Assembly (NCBI RefSeq): GCF_000213555.1
Contig: NZ_GL891983.1
Coordinates: 11,807 to 75,806 of the forward strand
Direction of reading: 5' to 3'
Length of the DNA: 64,000 nt
From: Dysgonomonas gadei ATCC BAA-286
GTDB lineage: Bacteria > Bacteroidota > Bacteroidia > Bacteroidales > Dysgonomonadaceae
Within the stretch, counting starts at the first letter, position 1, and each line of letters starts with the position of its first letter. The notes below the pieces were generated by a model. The model had not been told where the DNA came from. It did no database searches and was given only the letters and a program-made list of their open reading frames with translations. Of the stretch, positions 1 through 8,917 are shown in pieces. The position numbers and the translations under genes are program-made.

Positions 1-209
1 AGAGAGAGAGAGAGACTAACTTTTTTTACAAAACAATATACTTTACCTCAAATAGCGAAACAGACTATTTGGGGCTAAGCTATTTATGCGTATACCTATA
101 AAAAAGCGATTTCTTGATAACCAGATTGACAACCGGATCAGCTCTATATACAAATCAATTTATAAAATAAATCAATATTAATTAAAGTTAATCCTTAATA
201 TTATTTCGC
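1..209. other. Upstream region of the SusC gene, with an AG microsatellite
   Basis: The window opens with an AG dinucleotide run (bases 1-15). A short inverted repeat (CAAATAG at 49-55, CTATTTG at 65-71) follows. I found no match to the Bacteroidetes promoter consensus and no operator like the one before the GH97 gene. The transcript start of the uptake operon is therefore not located. Confidence 0.4.
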
Positions 210-3200
210 ATGGAAAGAAAGAGAAAGAACAGATGCGCAAAAGTATTCCTGATTATTATGTTAGGAATAATCACTTTGTCATCAAGTATGCATGCCCAAA
301 GTGGCACTATTACAGTAAAAGGAAATGTGAAAGACAGCAATGGCGAACCTATCATTAGTGGTAGTGTTGTTGTTAAAGGCACAACGACAGGTACTGTTAC
401 CGATTTGGATGGAAATTATGAACTTAAAGCACCGGAAAACGGAACACTGGTGTTCTCATATGTTGGTTTCACCTCACAGGAAATACAGATTGCCGGAAGA
501 ACATCTATCGACGTGGCGCTGAGCGAAGATGCCGAACTACTGAAAGAAGTGGTAATAATCGGTTATGGTAGCGTAAAGAAAGAAGACCTTACAGGTTCTG
601 TAACAGCCATCTCGGCCAATTCCCTGGCTAAAGGGATGGCAACATCAGCCTCTGACCTGCTTATAGGTAAAGCCCCTGGTGTAAGTGTTGTCACAGACGG
701 TGGTGCCCCCGGCTCAGCAGCTAAAATACGTATTCGTGGAGGCTCTTCGATGAAAGCCAGCAACGACCCTCTGATTGTTATCGACGGTGTACCGGTAGAC
801 AATACAACATCTATAAATGGTATGGCCAATCCGTTGGCATCAGTCAATCCTAATGATATCGAGAGTTTCTCTGTATTGAAAGACGCTTCTGCTGCCGCGA
901 TTTATGGTTCTCGTGCTTCAAATGGAGTTATTATCATTACTACCAAAAAAGGAAGTTCCGGTAAAGCGAAAATCAATTACAACGGAACATTCTCCATCAG
1001 TAATAAAACAGACGATATTGATGTGATGAGCGCTGATAACTTCAGAAATTTTGTAAAATCGAAATATGCTGAGGGCAGCAGTCAGGTAAATGCATTGGGA
1101 ACAGCCAATACAGATTGGCAGGACGAAATATTCCGTACGGCTTTCAGTACAGACCATAATCTAAGCGTAGCCGGAGCTGCAGGAAATTTCCCTTACCGTG
1201 TGTCGATCGGTTACACTAACGAAAACGGTATTCTGAAAACATCTTATATGGATCGTTGGACAGGGTCACTGAACTTAAATCCGAAGTTTTTTGATAATCA
1301 TCTGAGTGTACAACTTAGCCTAAAGGGAATATACAATACAAACCGTTTCGCTGATACAGGAGCAATTGGTGCCGCCGCAGAATTCGACCCGACCCAACCT
1401 GTATATAATAGCGACAGCAAATATGGCAACGGATATTATATGTCTCTTAAAGAGGACGGTACTCCTATCGATATAGGTTTGGCAAATCCAGTGGCAACTT
1501 TGAATCAAAAAAGAGATGCATCCAGGGTAAAAAGAAGCATTGGAAATATACAATTTGACTATAAGATGCATTTTCTTCCCGATCTGAGGGCAAATCTCAA
1601 TCTGGGATATGATGTATCTAACAGTATCGGTTGGATCAGTATAGAAGACAACTCTCCATTGAGCTGGGTAACAGGAAACTTCAAAACAGGATTTGGAGAA
1701 AACAGAGACTATAAGCAATTGAAACGCAACCAGCTGATGGATTTCTACCTCAACTATGTGAAAGAATTAGGCAGTCACAAGTTTGATGTTATGGGCGGTT
1801 ATTCATGGCAATATTTCTACAGATCAGAATCTAATATTTATCCATATTCTGAAGCTAAGCAAAATGAATTTGGAGCACTATCTTATAAAGATGGCGATAG
1901 CTTCAAAACAGAAAATTATCTGATATCTTACTTCGGACGTTTCAATTATACATTTGCAAACCGCTATTTATTAACAGCTACGCTTCGTAATGACGGGTCG
2001 TCCCGCTTTAGCAAAGATAACCGCTGGGGATTATTTCCTTCTGTAGCTTTAGCATGGCGGATAACAGAAGAATCATTCATGAAGAACCAGAATTTACTTT
2101 CTGATCTGAAACTTCGCTTGGGATACGGTATCACCGGACAACAAAATTTAGGAACCGGAGATTATCCTTATATGGCTAAATACCAATATAGCAAACCTGG
2201 AGCAAACTATTACTGGGGAGATGAAAAAGTTCAATTGATCCGTCCTAACGCTTACGATTCGGAATTGAAATGGGAAGAAACTACCACTTATAATATCGGA
2301 TTGGACTACGGCTTCCTTGGCAACCGTATATCAGGAGCTGTAGACCTGTATTATAGAAAAACGAATGACATGTTGAATGAGATACCTATACCTGCCGGAT
2401 CTAACTTTAGCAATGTACTATTGACTAATATCGGAAACATGACCAATAAGGGTATTGAATTTAATATAACTGCCCGTCCGATTGAGACAAAAGATATTAA
2501 CTGGTCCCTGTCATATAATGTTTCCTATAATAAAAATGAAATTACGAAACTAGCCGAAGACCCGACCAGCATATTCAGATGGGGAGGTATCACCGGCGGT
2601 ACAGGTAACCAGGTATTAGTACACAAGACCGGCCAACCTTACGGTACATTCTATGTTTATGAACAAATATATGATACCGATGGCAAGCCAATAGAAGGAG
2701 CTTATGTAGATCAGAATAACGATGGTGTAATAGACGGAGAAGATTTACGACCATATAAGAAAGCTTCACCTGACGTATACATGGGATTATCATCTCAATT
2801 CTCTTATAAAAACTGGGATTTCAACTTCGCATTGCGTGCCAGTTTCGGGAATTATGTATATAACAATATACAGTCAAACCGTGAAGCTTATGGTGGAGCT
2901 TGGTTAATGGACCCTACCGGATTCCTTAAAAACAGGGTAAGTAGTGCATCCGATACCAATTTCAGCCAGGCACAGTTTATCTCTGATTATTATATACAGA
3001 ATGCATCCTTCCTGAGAATGGACAACATCTCTTTAGGATATACATTCCTGAAGCCATTCAAAGGACTGGAATCAGCCCGTCTGTATGCAACCGTTCAGAA
3101 TCCTTTTATTATCACCAAATATAAAGGATTGGACCCTGAGTTCAATAACGATGGTATAGACAACAATATCTATCCTCGCCCACGTATTTATATGCTTGGT

Positions 3201-3218
3201 TTAAGTCTCAATTTTTAA
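210..3218 (+). CDS. SusC/RagA-type TonB-dependent outer membrane receptor
   Basis: This is a 1002-residue outer membrane transporter that would import oligosaccharides with its SusD partner, powered by TonB-ExbBD. A signal peptide (about residues 1-30, ending MHAQ) is followed by a carboxypeptidase-regulatory-like domain (about 35-115) and a TonB-box-like stretch around KEVVIIGYG. A plug domain (about 120-235, with IRIRGG and DGVPVD) and a long beta-barrel come next, and the protein ends in the aromatic LNF typical of barrels. The SusD gene starts 18 bases downstream, so they are one operon. The glucan substrate is inferred from the SusE and GH97 neighbours. No SusR, ECF sigma/anti-sigma pair or hybrid two-component regulator is present in the window. 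Confidence 0.96.
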   Translation: MERKRKNRCAKVFLIIMLGIITLSSSMHAQSGTITVKGNVKDSNGEPIISGSVVVKGTTTGTVTDLDGNYELKAPENGTLVFSYVGFTSQEIQIAGRTSIDVALSEDAELLKEVVIIGYGSVKKEDLTGSVTAISANSLAKGMATSASDLLIGKAPGVSVVTDGGAPGSAAKIRIRGGSSMKASNDPLIVIDGVPVDNTTSINGMANPLASVNPNDIESFSVLKDASAAAIYGSRASNGVIIITTKKGSSGKAKINYNGTFSISNKTDDIDVMSADNFRNFVKSKYAEGSSQVNALGTANTDWQDEIFRTAFSTDHNLSVAGAAGNFPYRVSIGYTNENGILKTSYMDRWTGSLNLNPKFFDNHLSVQLSLKGIYNTNRFADTGAIGAAAEFDPTQPVYNSDSKYGNGYYMSLKEDGTPIDIGLANPVATLNQKRDASRVKRSIGNIQFDYKMHFLPDLRANLNLGYDVSNSIGWISIEDNSPLSWVTGNFKTGFGENRDYKQLKRNQLMDFYLNYVKELGSHKFDVMGGYSWQYFYRSESNIYPYSEAKQNEFGALSYKDGDSFKTENYLISYFGRFNYTFANRYLLTATLRNDGSSRFSKDNRWGLFPSVALAWRITEESFMKNQNLLSDLKLRLGYGITGQQNLGTGDYPYMAKYQYSKPGANYYWGDEKVQLIRPNAYDSELKWEETTTYNIGLDYGFLGNRISGAVDLYYRKTNDMLNEIPIPAGSNFSNVLLTNIGNMTNKGIEFNITARPIETKDINWSLSYNVSYNKNEITKLAEDPTSIFRWGGITGGTGNQVLVHKTGQPYGTFYVYEQIYDTDGKPIEGAYVDQNNDGVIDGEDLRPYKKASPDVYMGLSSQFSYKNWDFNFALRASFGNYVYNNIQSNREAYGGAWLMDPTGFLKNRVSSASDTNFSQAQFISDYYIQNASFLRMDNISLGYTFLKPFKGLESARLYATVQNPFIITKYKGLDPEFNNDGIDNNIYPRPRIYMLGLSLNF

Positions 3219-3236
3219 CATTAAACAGATTAGAAA

Positions 3237-4862
3237 ATGAAATCACTGAAATATAAATTTATGACTGTTATGGCTGTTGCCTTAAGCACATTAGCTATAA
3301 CATCATGCACAGACGATTTAAATACACTGCCTATCGATCCCAACGAAGTGGTTGGCGAAACTGTGTATGGAAAAGAAATAGGAGCCTATAAATCCGGATT
3401 AGCCAAGATATATGCAGGTTTAGCCATTTCGGGAAATAAAGGGGGAGATGATGAATCGGATGTAGCCGGAGTAGACGGGGGTAGCCAGGCCTCATTCCTT
3501 CGCGGATTATGGAACCTGCAGGAACTGCCCACCGATGAAGCTCACTGCTGCTGGGGAGACATCGGTATAAACGATTTCAATACTCTTGCATGGAATTCTA
3601 CCAATGTTTTCGTTAAAGGTATGTATTACAGGCTATACTATCAGATAAATTTATCGAATGAATACCTTCGTGAAACATCAGAAGATAAACTATCTTCAAG
3701 AGGTGTGGATGAAAGTGTAAAATCAGAGATACGCGTTCTACGTGAAGATGCACGTTTCATGAGAGCATTGGCTTATTATTATCTGCTGGATATGTTCCGT
3801 AATGTACCATACGTTACAGAAGAAAGTGTTGTAGGAAAAGAATCCGCGCCTCAGATAATGGCCAAAGAATTATTTGCGTATATTGAAAAAGAGCTGACTG
3901 AATGCCAAAACGGCTTGTTAGATCCTTTTGTAGGATACAACAGCAAAAATTATGGACGCGTGACCAAAGCCGCCGCATGGTCTCTTCTTTCACGCTTATA
4001 TCTGAATGCCGAAGCATATATCGGGGAGAAAAAATACACTGAAAGTTTGACATACAGTAAACAAGTATTAAGCGTAGGATATGAACTGGAACCAAAATAT
4101 GCAGACATATTCAAAGCCGACAATGGTAAATCCAAAGAAATGATTTTCCCGATACGCTATGAGGGTGCAGACACTCAGACATGGGGCGGAATGACATTCC
4201 TTCTTTGTAGTACGGTACCTTCAGCTATGCAGGCCGATATTAACGCACAAGGCGCATGGCAAGGCAACCGCGCCCGGATTTCATTGCAGGAAACATTTAC
4301 CAAACAAAGTAATAATAGTAAAGATATCCGTTATACTATGCTATATCCCACTTTGGCTGATAATATAAATATTGTAGACCCTTCTAATTATAAAAACGGT
4401 ATACCTGTAGTAAAGTTTTCTAATGTTAACAAAGACGGATCTTTACCGGCAAGCAATATTGCATATACAGATTTTCCTTTATTCCGTTTAGGTGAAATAT
4501 ACCTGAATTATGCCGAAGCAGTTCTCCGCGGAGGAACCGGGGGATCAGAAGCCACAGCCCTCACATATATAAACGATCTTCGCAAACGTGCCTACGGCAA
4601 CGATGCAAGCGCAGAAATAAGCCAAGCCAATCTCACTTTAGACTTTATTCTGGATGAAAGAGGACGTGAATTATTCTATGAGGCTCAACGCCGTACAGAC
4701 CTTGTACGTTTCGATAAGCTCACCACAGGATCTTACACATGGCAATGGAAAGGTGGAACATACGGAGGAACATCTGTAGATAAGAAATTCAATATATACC
4801 CTATTCCGGCTGATGATATGGGAGCTAACCCTAATCTGACTCAGAATGAAGGCTATAATTAA
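3237..4862 (+). CDS. SusD/RagB-family glycan-binding outer membrane lipoprotein
   Basis: This 541-residue protein caps the SusC barrel at the cell surface and binds glycan. The signal sequence ends in a lipobox with Cys24 (AITSC), followed by an acidic TDDLNT start typical of surface-exported Bacteroidetes lipoproteins. The C-terminal half carries the RagB/SusD block FPLFRLGEIYLNYAEA and the later DERGRELFYEAQRR. Helical tetratricopeptide-like segments lie between. It is co-transcribed with the upstream SusC gene and with the downstream SusE-like gene (29-base gap). Family assignment is firm; substrate specificity is inferred from context. Confidence 0.96.
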   Translation: MKSLKYKFMTVMAVALSTLAITSCTDDLNTLPIDPNEVVGETVYGKEIGAYKSGLAKIYAGLAISGNKGGDDESDVAGVDGGSQASFLRGLWNLQELPTDEAHCCWGDIGINDFNTLAWNSTNVFVKGMYYRLYYQINLSNEYLRETSEDKLSSRGVDESVKSEIRVLREDARFMRALAYYYLLDMFRNVPYVTEESVVGKESAPQIMAKELFAYIEKELTECQNGLLDPFVGYNSKNYGRVTKAAAWSLLSRLYLNAEAYIGEKKYTESLTYSKQVLSVGYELEPKYADIFKADNGKSKEMIFPIRYEGADTQTWGGMTFLLCSTVPSAMQADINAQGAWQGNRARISLQETFTKQSNNSKDIRYTMLYPTLADNINIVDPSNYKNGIPVVKFSNVNKDGSLPASNIAYTDFPLFRLGEIYLNYAEAVLRGGTGGSEATALTYINDLRKRAYGNDASAEISQANLTLDFILDERGRELFYEAQRRTDLVRFDKLTTGSYTWQWKGGTYGGTSVDKKFNIYPIPADDMGANPNLTQNEGYN

Positions 4863-4891
4863 CCATCTCTAAACAAAAAACACATTAGAAT

Positions 4892-5959
4892 ATGAAAAAG
4901 TTAAATATACTGCTGACTTGCTTCATCGCTTTGTTCATCTTTGTTGCCTGTTCCAACGATGATGATCACATAAAACTGGGAGATGAAAGCAATATTGAAA
5001 AACCGGTGTTTACACAAAGTACGCTTCAGGATTTTGTTATAGACAAGGATACTAAAATGTCTGAAAAAATAGGAACATGGTCGTGGACAAGAACCAATTA
5101 TAATATACAGGCTGCACCGGTTTATACCATCGAAGCGGCGACAAGTTCAACCTTTGAAAATGCTCAAGCTATAGTAACATCATACTCAAACAATGCAGAA
5201 ATAACATATAAAGTTTTGAATGACGCCGCATTATTGTTTGTAAAGGAATCTCAACCAATAACGCTCTATTTACGTTTGCGAACAGGGCTTAACACCGTAG
5301 GAACAGGCCCGGTTTTCTATTCCGATATAAAAAGCGTTGCGTTCACTTGCTATGTTGCATTTCCTAAAGAACTATATATGGTGGGCGCTGATTTCGGAAA
5401 TTGGAACTGGGATTCGGATGGAATCGTTTCATTAATTCCTATACAAAATAATGATGGAGAGGATGGAGCGTTCTGGTGCATCAAATATCTCACTGCCGGC
5501 AACGGCTTTAAATGGTCTCCTGACAAGACTTGGGCTACTGCTTACGGAAAGATGGATACAAACACTGGTTTCTCCAATGATGGTGATGGAAATGCTGTTG
5601 TCGCTACAAGCGGATTGTATGTAATATTCGTAAACTATCCGGACAAAGCAATTGCCATCGAACCGGCTAAAGTATATGGTATGGGAGATGCTTTCGGTGG
5701 ATGGGACACAGGTAAATATCCTTTCACTATAACCGGAAACAAAGCTACAATTGTAACAGTAGCATCAAACAATTTGAGGATGTATGCATCTTCGAATGCT
5801 ATAGATGCTTATAATAGCGATTGGTGGAGACATGAGTTCAATATATTCAGTGGAAAGATCGTTTATCGTGCTACAGGAGGAGATCAGGATGCAGTTCCTG
5901 TTGCAGCTGGCAAAACAGTCACTCTCGACTTTAATGCCGGAACAGGAACAATCCAATAA
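4892..5959 (+). CDS. SusE/SusF-like starch-binding outer membrane lipoprotein
   Basis: A 355-residue lipoprotein with a lipobox at Cys20 (FVAC) followed by SNDDD, a surface-export-like acidic signal. The N-terminal part (about 25-150) resembles the SusE immunoglobulin-like domain. The C-terminal part holds two repeats that begin ELYMVGADFGNW and KVYGMGDAFGGW, the pattern of SusE/SusF carbohydrate-binding modules. Its Trp-rich surfaces would hold alpha-glucan near the SusCD complex. It is the third gene of the operon. A strong palindromic terminator follows 27 bases after the stop, so this is probably the last gene of that transcript. Confidence 0.88.
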   Translation: MKKLNILLTCFIALFIFVACSNDDDHIKLGDESNIEKPVFTQSTLQDFVIDKDTKMSEKIGTWSWTRTNYNIQAAPVYTIEAATSSTFENAQAIVTSYSNNAEITYKVLNDAALLFVKESQPITLYLRLRTGLNTVGTGPVFYSDIKSVAFTCYVAFPKELYMVGADFGNWNWDSDGIVSLIPIQNNDGEDGAFWCIKYLTAGNGFKWSPDKTWATAYGKMDTNTGFSNDGDGNAVVATSGLYVIFVNYPDKAIAIEPAKVYGMGDAFGGWDTGKYPFTITGNKATIVTVASNNLRMYASSNAIDAYNSDWWRHEFNIFSGKIVYRATGGDQDAVPVAAGKTVTLDFNAGTGTIQ

Positions 5960-5986
5960 ATAAAATATTAATAAATACCCTTTTCG

Positions 5987-6014
5987 AAAAAGTGAGGACA
6001 TGTCCTCACTTTTT
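5987..6014 (+). terminator. Perfect palindromic terminator after the SusE-like gene
   Basis: A 28-base perfect palindrome built on AAAAAGTGAGGACA and its complement, followed by a T-rich tail. It separates the SusCDE transcript from the GH97 gene, so the latter probably has its own promoter or relies on read-through. Confidence 0.85.
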
Positions 6015-6026
6015 CTTTTTATATCC

Positions 6027-6042
6027 TTGCAAACGTTTGCAA
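6027..6042. promoter_or_regulatory. LacI-family-type operator palindrome upstream of GH97
   Basis: The 16-base perfect palindrome TTGCAAACGTTTGCAA, with the central CG and flanking CAAA/TTTG, is the form of LacI/GalR-family operators. It lies 86 bases before the GH97 start and just after the terminator. No LacI-family gene is in the window, so the regulator would act in trans. The assignment rests on sequence form only. Confidence 0.6.
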
Positions 6043-6081
6043 ACTTTTTAGCCCGCTTTAATAAATATACAGGCTGCTATT

Positions 6082-6128
6082 GATTCTTTAAAAGCGTTTC
6101 TTTGCTGTGTAAAACTTTTAAAAGAATC
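6082..6128 (+). promoter_or_regulatory. Leader hairpin abutting the GH97 start codon
   Basis: Arms at 6082-6094 and 6115-6128 are complementary (GATTCTTTAAAAG with CTTTTAAAAGAATC, one bulged base) with a loop of about 20 bases. The right arm ends directly before the ATG at 6129. Such a stem could shield the A-rich translation start region. A regulatory role is inferred. Confidence 0.4.
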
Positions 6129-8345
6129 ATGAAGAAAGTAATAAGTATTTCCATTTTTATCAGCTTTTGTTTAATATTCCAGACAATGAAAGCACAGGAA
6201 CTAAAATCACCGGATGGTAATCTCACGCTGAAATTCTCTATCCAGAACGGAGGTATCCCAACATATGCTCTAACATACAAAAACAAAGATGTTATAAAAA
6301 CATCCAAACTCGGGCTGGAACTGAAAGACGATAGTGACGCACACACGGACTTCAGTGACTTTTCGGTAAAGCCAAAAGACAATAACCCAAGTGAAGATAA
6401 AGTATCTTTACTGAACGGTTTTGAAATAACAGATACTAAAACCGCGACATTCGACGAATCGTGGAAACCGGTTTGGGGAGAAACGAACCAAATCCGGAAT
6501 CACTATAATGAACTTGCCGTCACTCTGAACCAGAAATCGACAGACAGGCATATAGTTATCCGTTTCCGTTTGTTCGATGACGGGCTGGGATTCCGCTATG
6601 AATTCCCTGAGCAAAAAAATCTTACATACTTCGTAATCAAAGAAGAAAGAACCCAGTTTGCCATGGCCGGAGATCACAAAGCTTTCTGGATTCCGGGCGA
6701 TTATGATACACAGGAATATGATTATACAACATCTAAGCTATCCGAGATCAGAGGATTGATGAGTAAAGCTATTACACCGAATTCATCTCAGACTCCTTTC
6801 TCTGAGACAGGGGTGCAAACAGCATTGATGATGAAAACCGATGATGGTTTATACATCAACCTGCACGAAGCGGCATTGATCAATTACTCTTGTATGCATC
6901 TCAATCTGGATGATAAAAATATGATATTCGAATCATGGCTTACTCCCGATGCACAAGGTTACAAAGGCTATATGCAGGCACCGTGTCATACGCCATGGCG
7001 TACGGTTATCGTAAGCGACGATGCCCGCAACGTATTGGCTTCACACATCACACTCAACCTGAATGAGCCTTCTAAAATAGAAGATACATCATGGATCAAA
7101 CCCGTAAAATACATTGGAGTATGGTGGGAAATGATTACCGGCAAAAGCTCTTGGGCATACACTGATGACGTGTATAGCGTACAACTGGGTGTTACCGATT
7201 ACAGTAAAACCAAACCAAATGGCAAACACGCCGCCAATACTGAACATGTGAAAGCATATATCGACTTTGCGGCATTACATGGTTTCGACGGTGTACTTGT
7301 AGAAGGATGGAATGTAGGATGGGAAGACTGGTTCGGCAAATCGAAAGACTATGTATTCGACTTTGTGACTCCTTATCCCGACTTCGATGTTAAAGAGCTG
7401 AATGCATATGCAAAAAGCAAAGGTGTGAAAATCATAATGCATCACGAGACTTCATCGTCGGTACGCAATTACGAACGTCACATAGACAAGGCATATCAAT
7501 TTATGGTTGACAATGGATACAACTCTGTTAAAAGCGGCTATGTAGGCAATATTATCCCTCGTGGCGAACATCATTACGGACAATGGATGGTAAACCATTA
7601 TCAGTATGCTTTTGAGAAAGCTGCTGACTATAAGATCATGGTAAATGCCCATGAGGCAGTACGTCCAACCGGCGTATGCCGCACATGGCCAAACCTTATA
7701 GGAAATGAATCGGCTCGCGGAACAGAATATCAGGCATTCGGCGGTAATAAACCGAACCATGTCACTGTACTTCCGTTCACCCGCCTTATCGGTGGCCCGA
7801 TGGATTATACTCCGGGAATCTTCCAGATGGATGTAAGCAAATACAATCCAGGCAATAATTCTCATGTGAACAGTACTCTGGCCAATCAACTGGCTCTGTA
7901 CGTAACCATGTACAGTCCGTTACAGATGGCAGCCGATCTGCCCGAAACATACAACCAATATCTGGACGCATTCCAATTTATTAAAGATGTAGCCATAGAT
8001 TGGGACGAAAGTAAATATCTGGAAGCTGAGCCGGGTGAATATATTACAGTTGCCCGTAAAGCAAAGAATTCAAACAACTGGTTCGTAGGTAGCGTATGTG
8101 ACGAGAACGGACGCACATCAAATATCACATTCGAATACCTGGATCCGGCCAAAACATACATCGCAACTATATACAGCGATGCGAAGGACGCTCACTACAA
8201 AACAAATCCTCAGGCATACACTATCCGCAAAGTAGTGGTAACCAGCAAGTCGAAGTTATCGCAACTATGCGCACCTGCCGGAGGTTACGCCATCAGCATT
8301 ACAGAAGCTGATAAGGCGCAGACAAAAGGATTGAAAAGACTGTAA
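6129..8345 (+). CDS. susB: GH97 family alpha-glucosidase, SusB-like (inverting type)
   Basis: A 738-residue secreted enzyme, the same length as Bacteroides thetaiotaomicron SusB, which releases glucose from malto-oligosaccharides with inversion. I chose the ATG at 6129 because it begins a clean signal peptide (MKKVISISIF to MKAQ); an in-frame ATG at 6102 would add nine unlikely residues and overlap the leader hairpin. The inverting-type glutamates are present: Glu440 in HHET, Glu509 in NAHEAVRP and Glu533 in GTEYQAFGG. These correspond to SusB Glu439, Glu508 and Glu532, and Glu527 matches a calcium ligand. The glutamate pattern argues against the retaining alpha-galactosidase branch. It lies behind the SusCDE operon with its own operator-like site. 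Confidence 0.95.
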   Translation: MKKVISISIFISFCLIFQTMKAQELKSPDGNLTLKFSIQNGGIPTYALTYKNKDVIKTSKLGLELKDDSDAHTDFSDFSVKPKDNNPSEDKVSLLNGFEITDTKTATFDESWKPVWGETNQIRNHYNELAVTLNQKSTDRHIVIRFRLFDDGLGFRYEFPEQKNLTYFVIKEERTQFAMAGDHKAFWIPGDYDTQEYDYTTSKLSEIRGLMSKAITPNSSQTPFSETGVQTALMMKTDDGLYINLHEAALINYSCMHLNLDDKNMIFESWLTPDAQGYKGYMQAPCHTPWRTVIVSDDARNVLASHITLNLNEPSKIEDTSWIKPVKYIGVWWEMITGKSSWAYTDDVYSVQLGVTDYSKTKPNGKHAANTEHVKAYIDFAALHGFDGVLVEGWNVGWEDWFGKSKDYVFDFVTPYPDFDVKELNAYAKSKGVKIIMHHETSSSVRNYERHIDKAYQFMVDNGYNSVKSGYVGNIIPRGEHHYGQWMVNHYQYAFEKAADYKIMVNAHEAVRPTGVCRTWPNLIGNESARGTEYQAFGGNKPNHVTVLPFTRLIGGPMDYTPGIFQMDVSKYNPGNNSHVNSTLANQLALYVTMYSPLQMAADLPETYNQYLDAFQFIKDVAIDWDESKYLEAEPGEYITVARKAKNSNNWFVGSVCDENGRTSNITFEYLDPAKTYIATIYSDAKDAHYKTNPQAYTIRKVVVTSKSKLSQLCAPAGGYAISITEADKAQTKGLKRL

Positions 8346-8380
8346 AAGGTTTAGATTCTAAATTGGTTATCAAATGGTTG

Positions 8381-8410
8381 AAAAAACGCTCCCGATCGGG
8401 AGCGTTTTTT
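8381..8410. terminator. Bidirectional terminator between GH97 and the lipoprotein gene
   Basis: A 30-base perfect palindrome with core ACGCTCCCGATCGGGAGCGT flanked by A6 and T6, so it can end transcripts from both sides. Its last two bases overlap the stop codon of the minus-strand lipoprotein gene. Confidence 0.9.
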
Positions 8411-8912
8411 ATTTCTTTAAGCTATCCAGTAAATTGAATACATCTTCTTTTTTCTCCGGTAATAAATACCATTTATTATCAAATTTGGCTTTTCCCAACT
8501 CTTTCCATATAGATATCCAGCTGTTATCATCCTGCGATTTACCCTTATAATGCATAGTTATCATATAATCGGGAGCAACCATTTTCACCATTATTCCGCT
8601 ATTGTTCCACGCAGTGTCATTTACCAATCGGGACAGCATCTCCCCTACCCGCTCTTTGTCTGTATCTCCTATTGGCACTTTCAACTCATCCTTATCTATA
8701 TAGATAATTGTATCTATATAGATAATTGTCATTGTATCTACAGATGCAAAATCCAGATTCAGATTCAGTTTCATCGTATCCGCAATTGCTGCCGTATTCT
8801 CCTCCCCTTGCACATTCTTCTTTGAAGAATTACAGGCAGAGAAGCCAATTACTAAAGCCAGCCCGCAAACAGGCAGCACCTTAAATGCATTTCTTATTTT
8901 CATTCTTATCAA
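8409..8912 (-). CDS. Uncharacterised small lipoprotein
   Basis: A 167-residue protein with a signal sequence and lipobox at Cys27 (GFSAC); an internal ATG at 8903 would give the same mature protein. I do not recognise a domain. The mature part is hydrophilic. Near residue 62 a six-residue unit, IIYID plus one residue, is duplicated in tandem because an 18-base unit occurs twice in the DNA (8693-8710 and 8711-8728). The gene starts 5 bases after the desulfidase-family gene, so the two are likely co-transcribed. Function unknown. Confidence 0.75.
   Translation of the reverse strand: MIRMKIRNAFKVLPVCGLALVIGFSACNSSKKNVQGEENTAAIADTMKLNLNLDFASVDTMTIIYIDTIIYIDKDELKVPIGDTDKERVGEMLSRLVNDTAWNNSGIMVKMVAPDYMITMHYKGKSQDDNSWISIWKELGKAKFDNKWYLLPEKKEDVFNLLDSLKK
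8693..8728. repeat. Two perfect 18-base tandem units inside the lipoprotein gene
   Basis: The unit TATCTATATAGATAATTG occurs twice without change. Eighteen bases keep the frame, adding six residues. The unit is itself partly palindromic (TATCTATATAGATA). Confidence 0.9.
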
Positions 8913-8917
8913 TTTAA

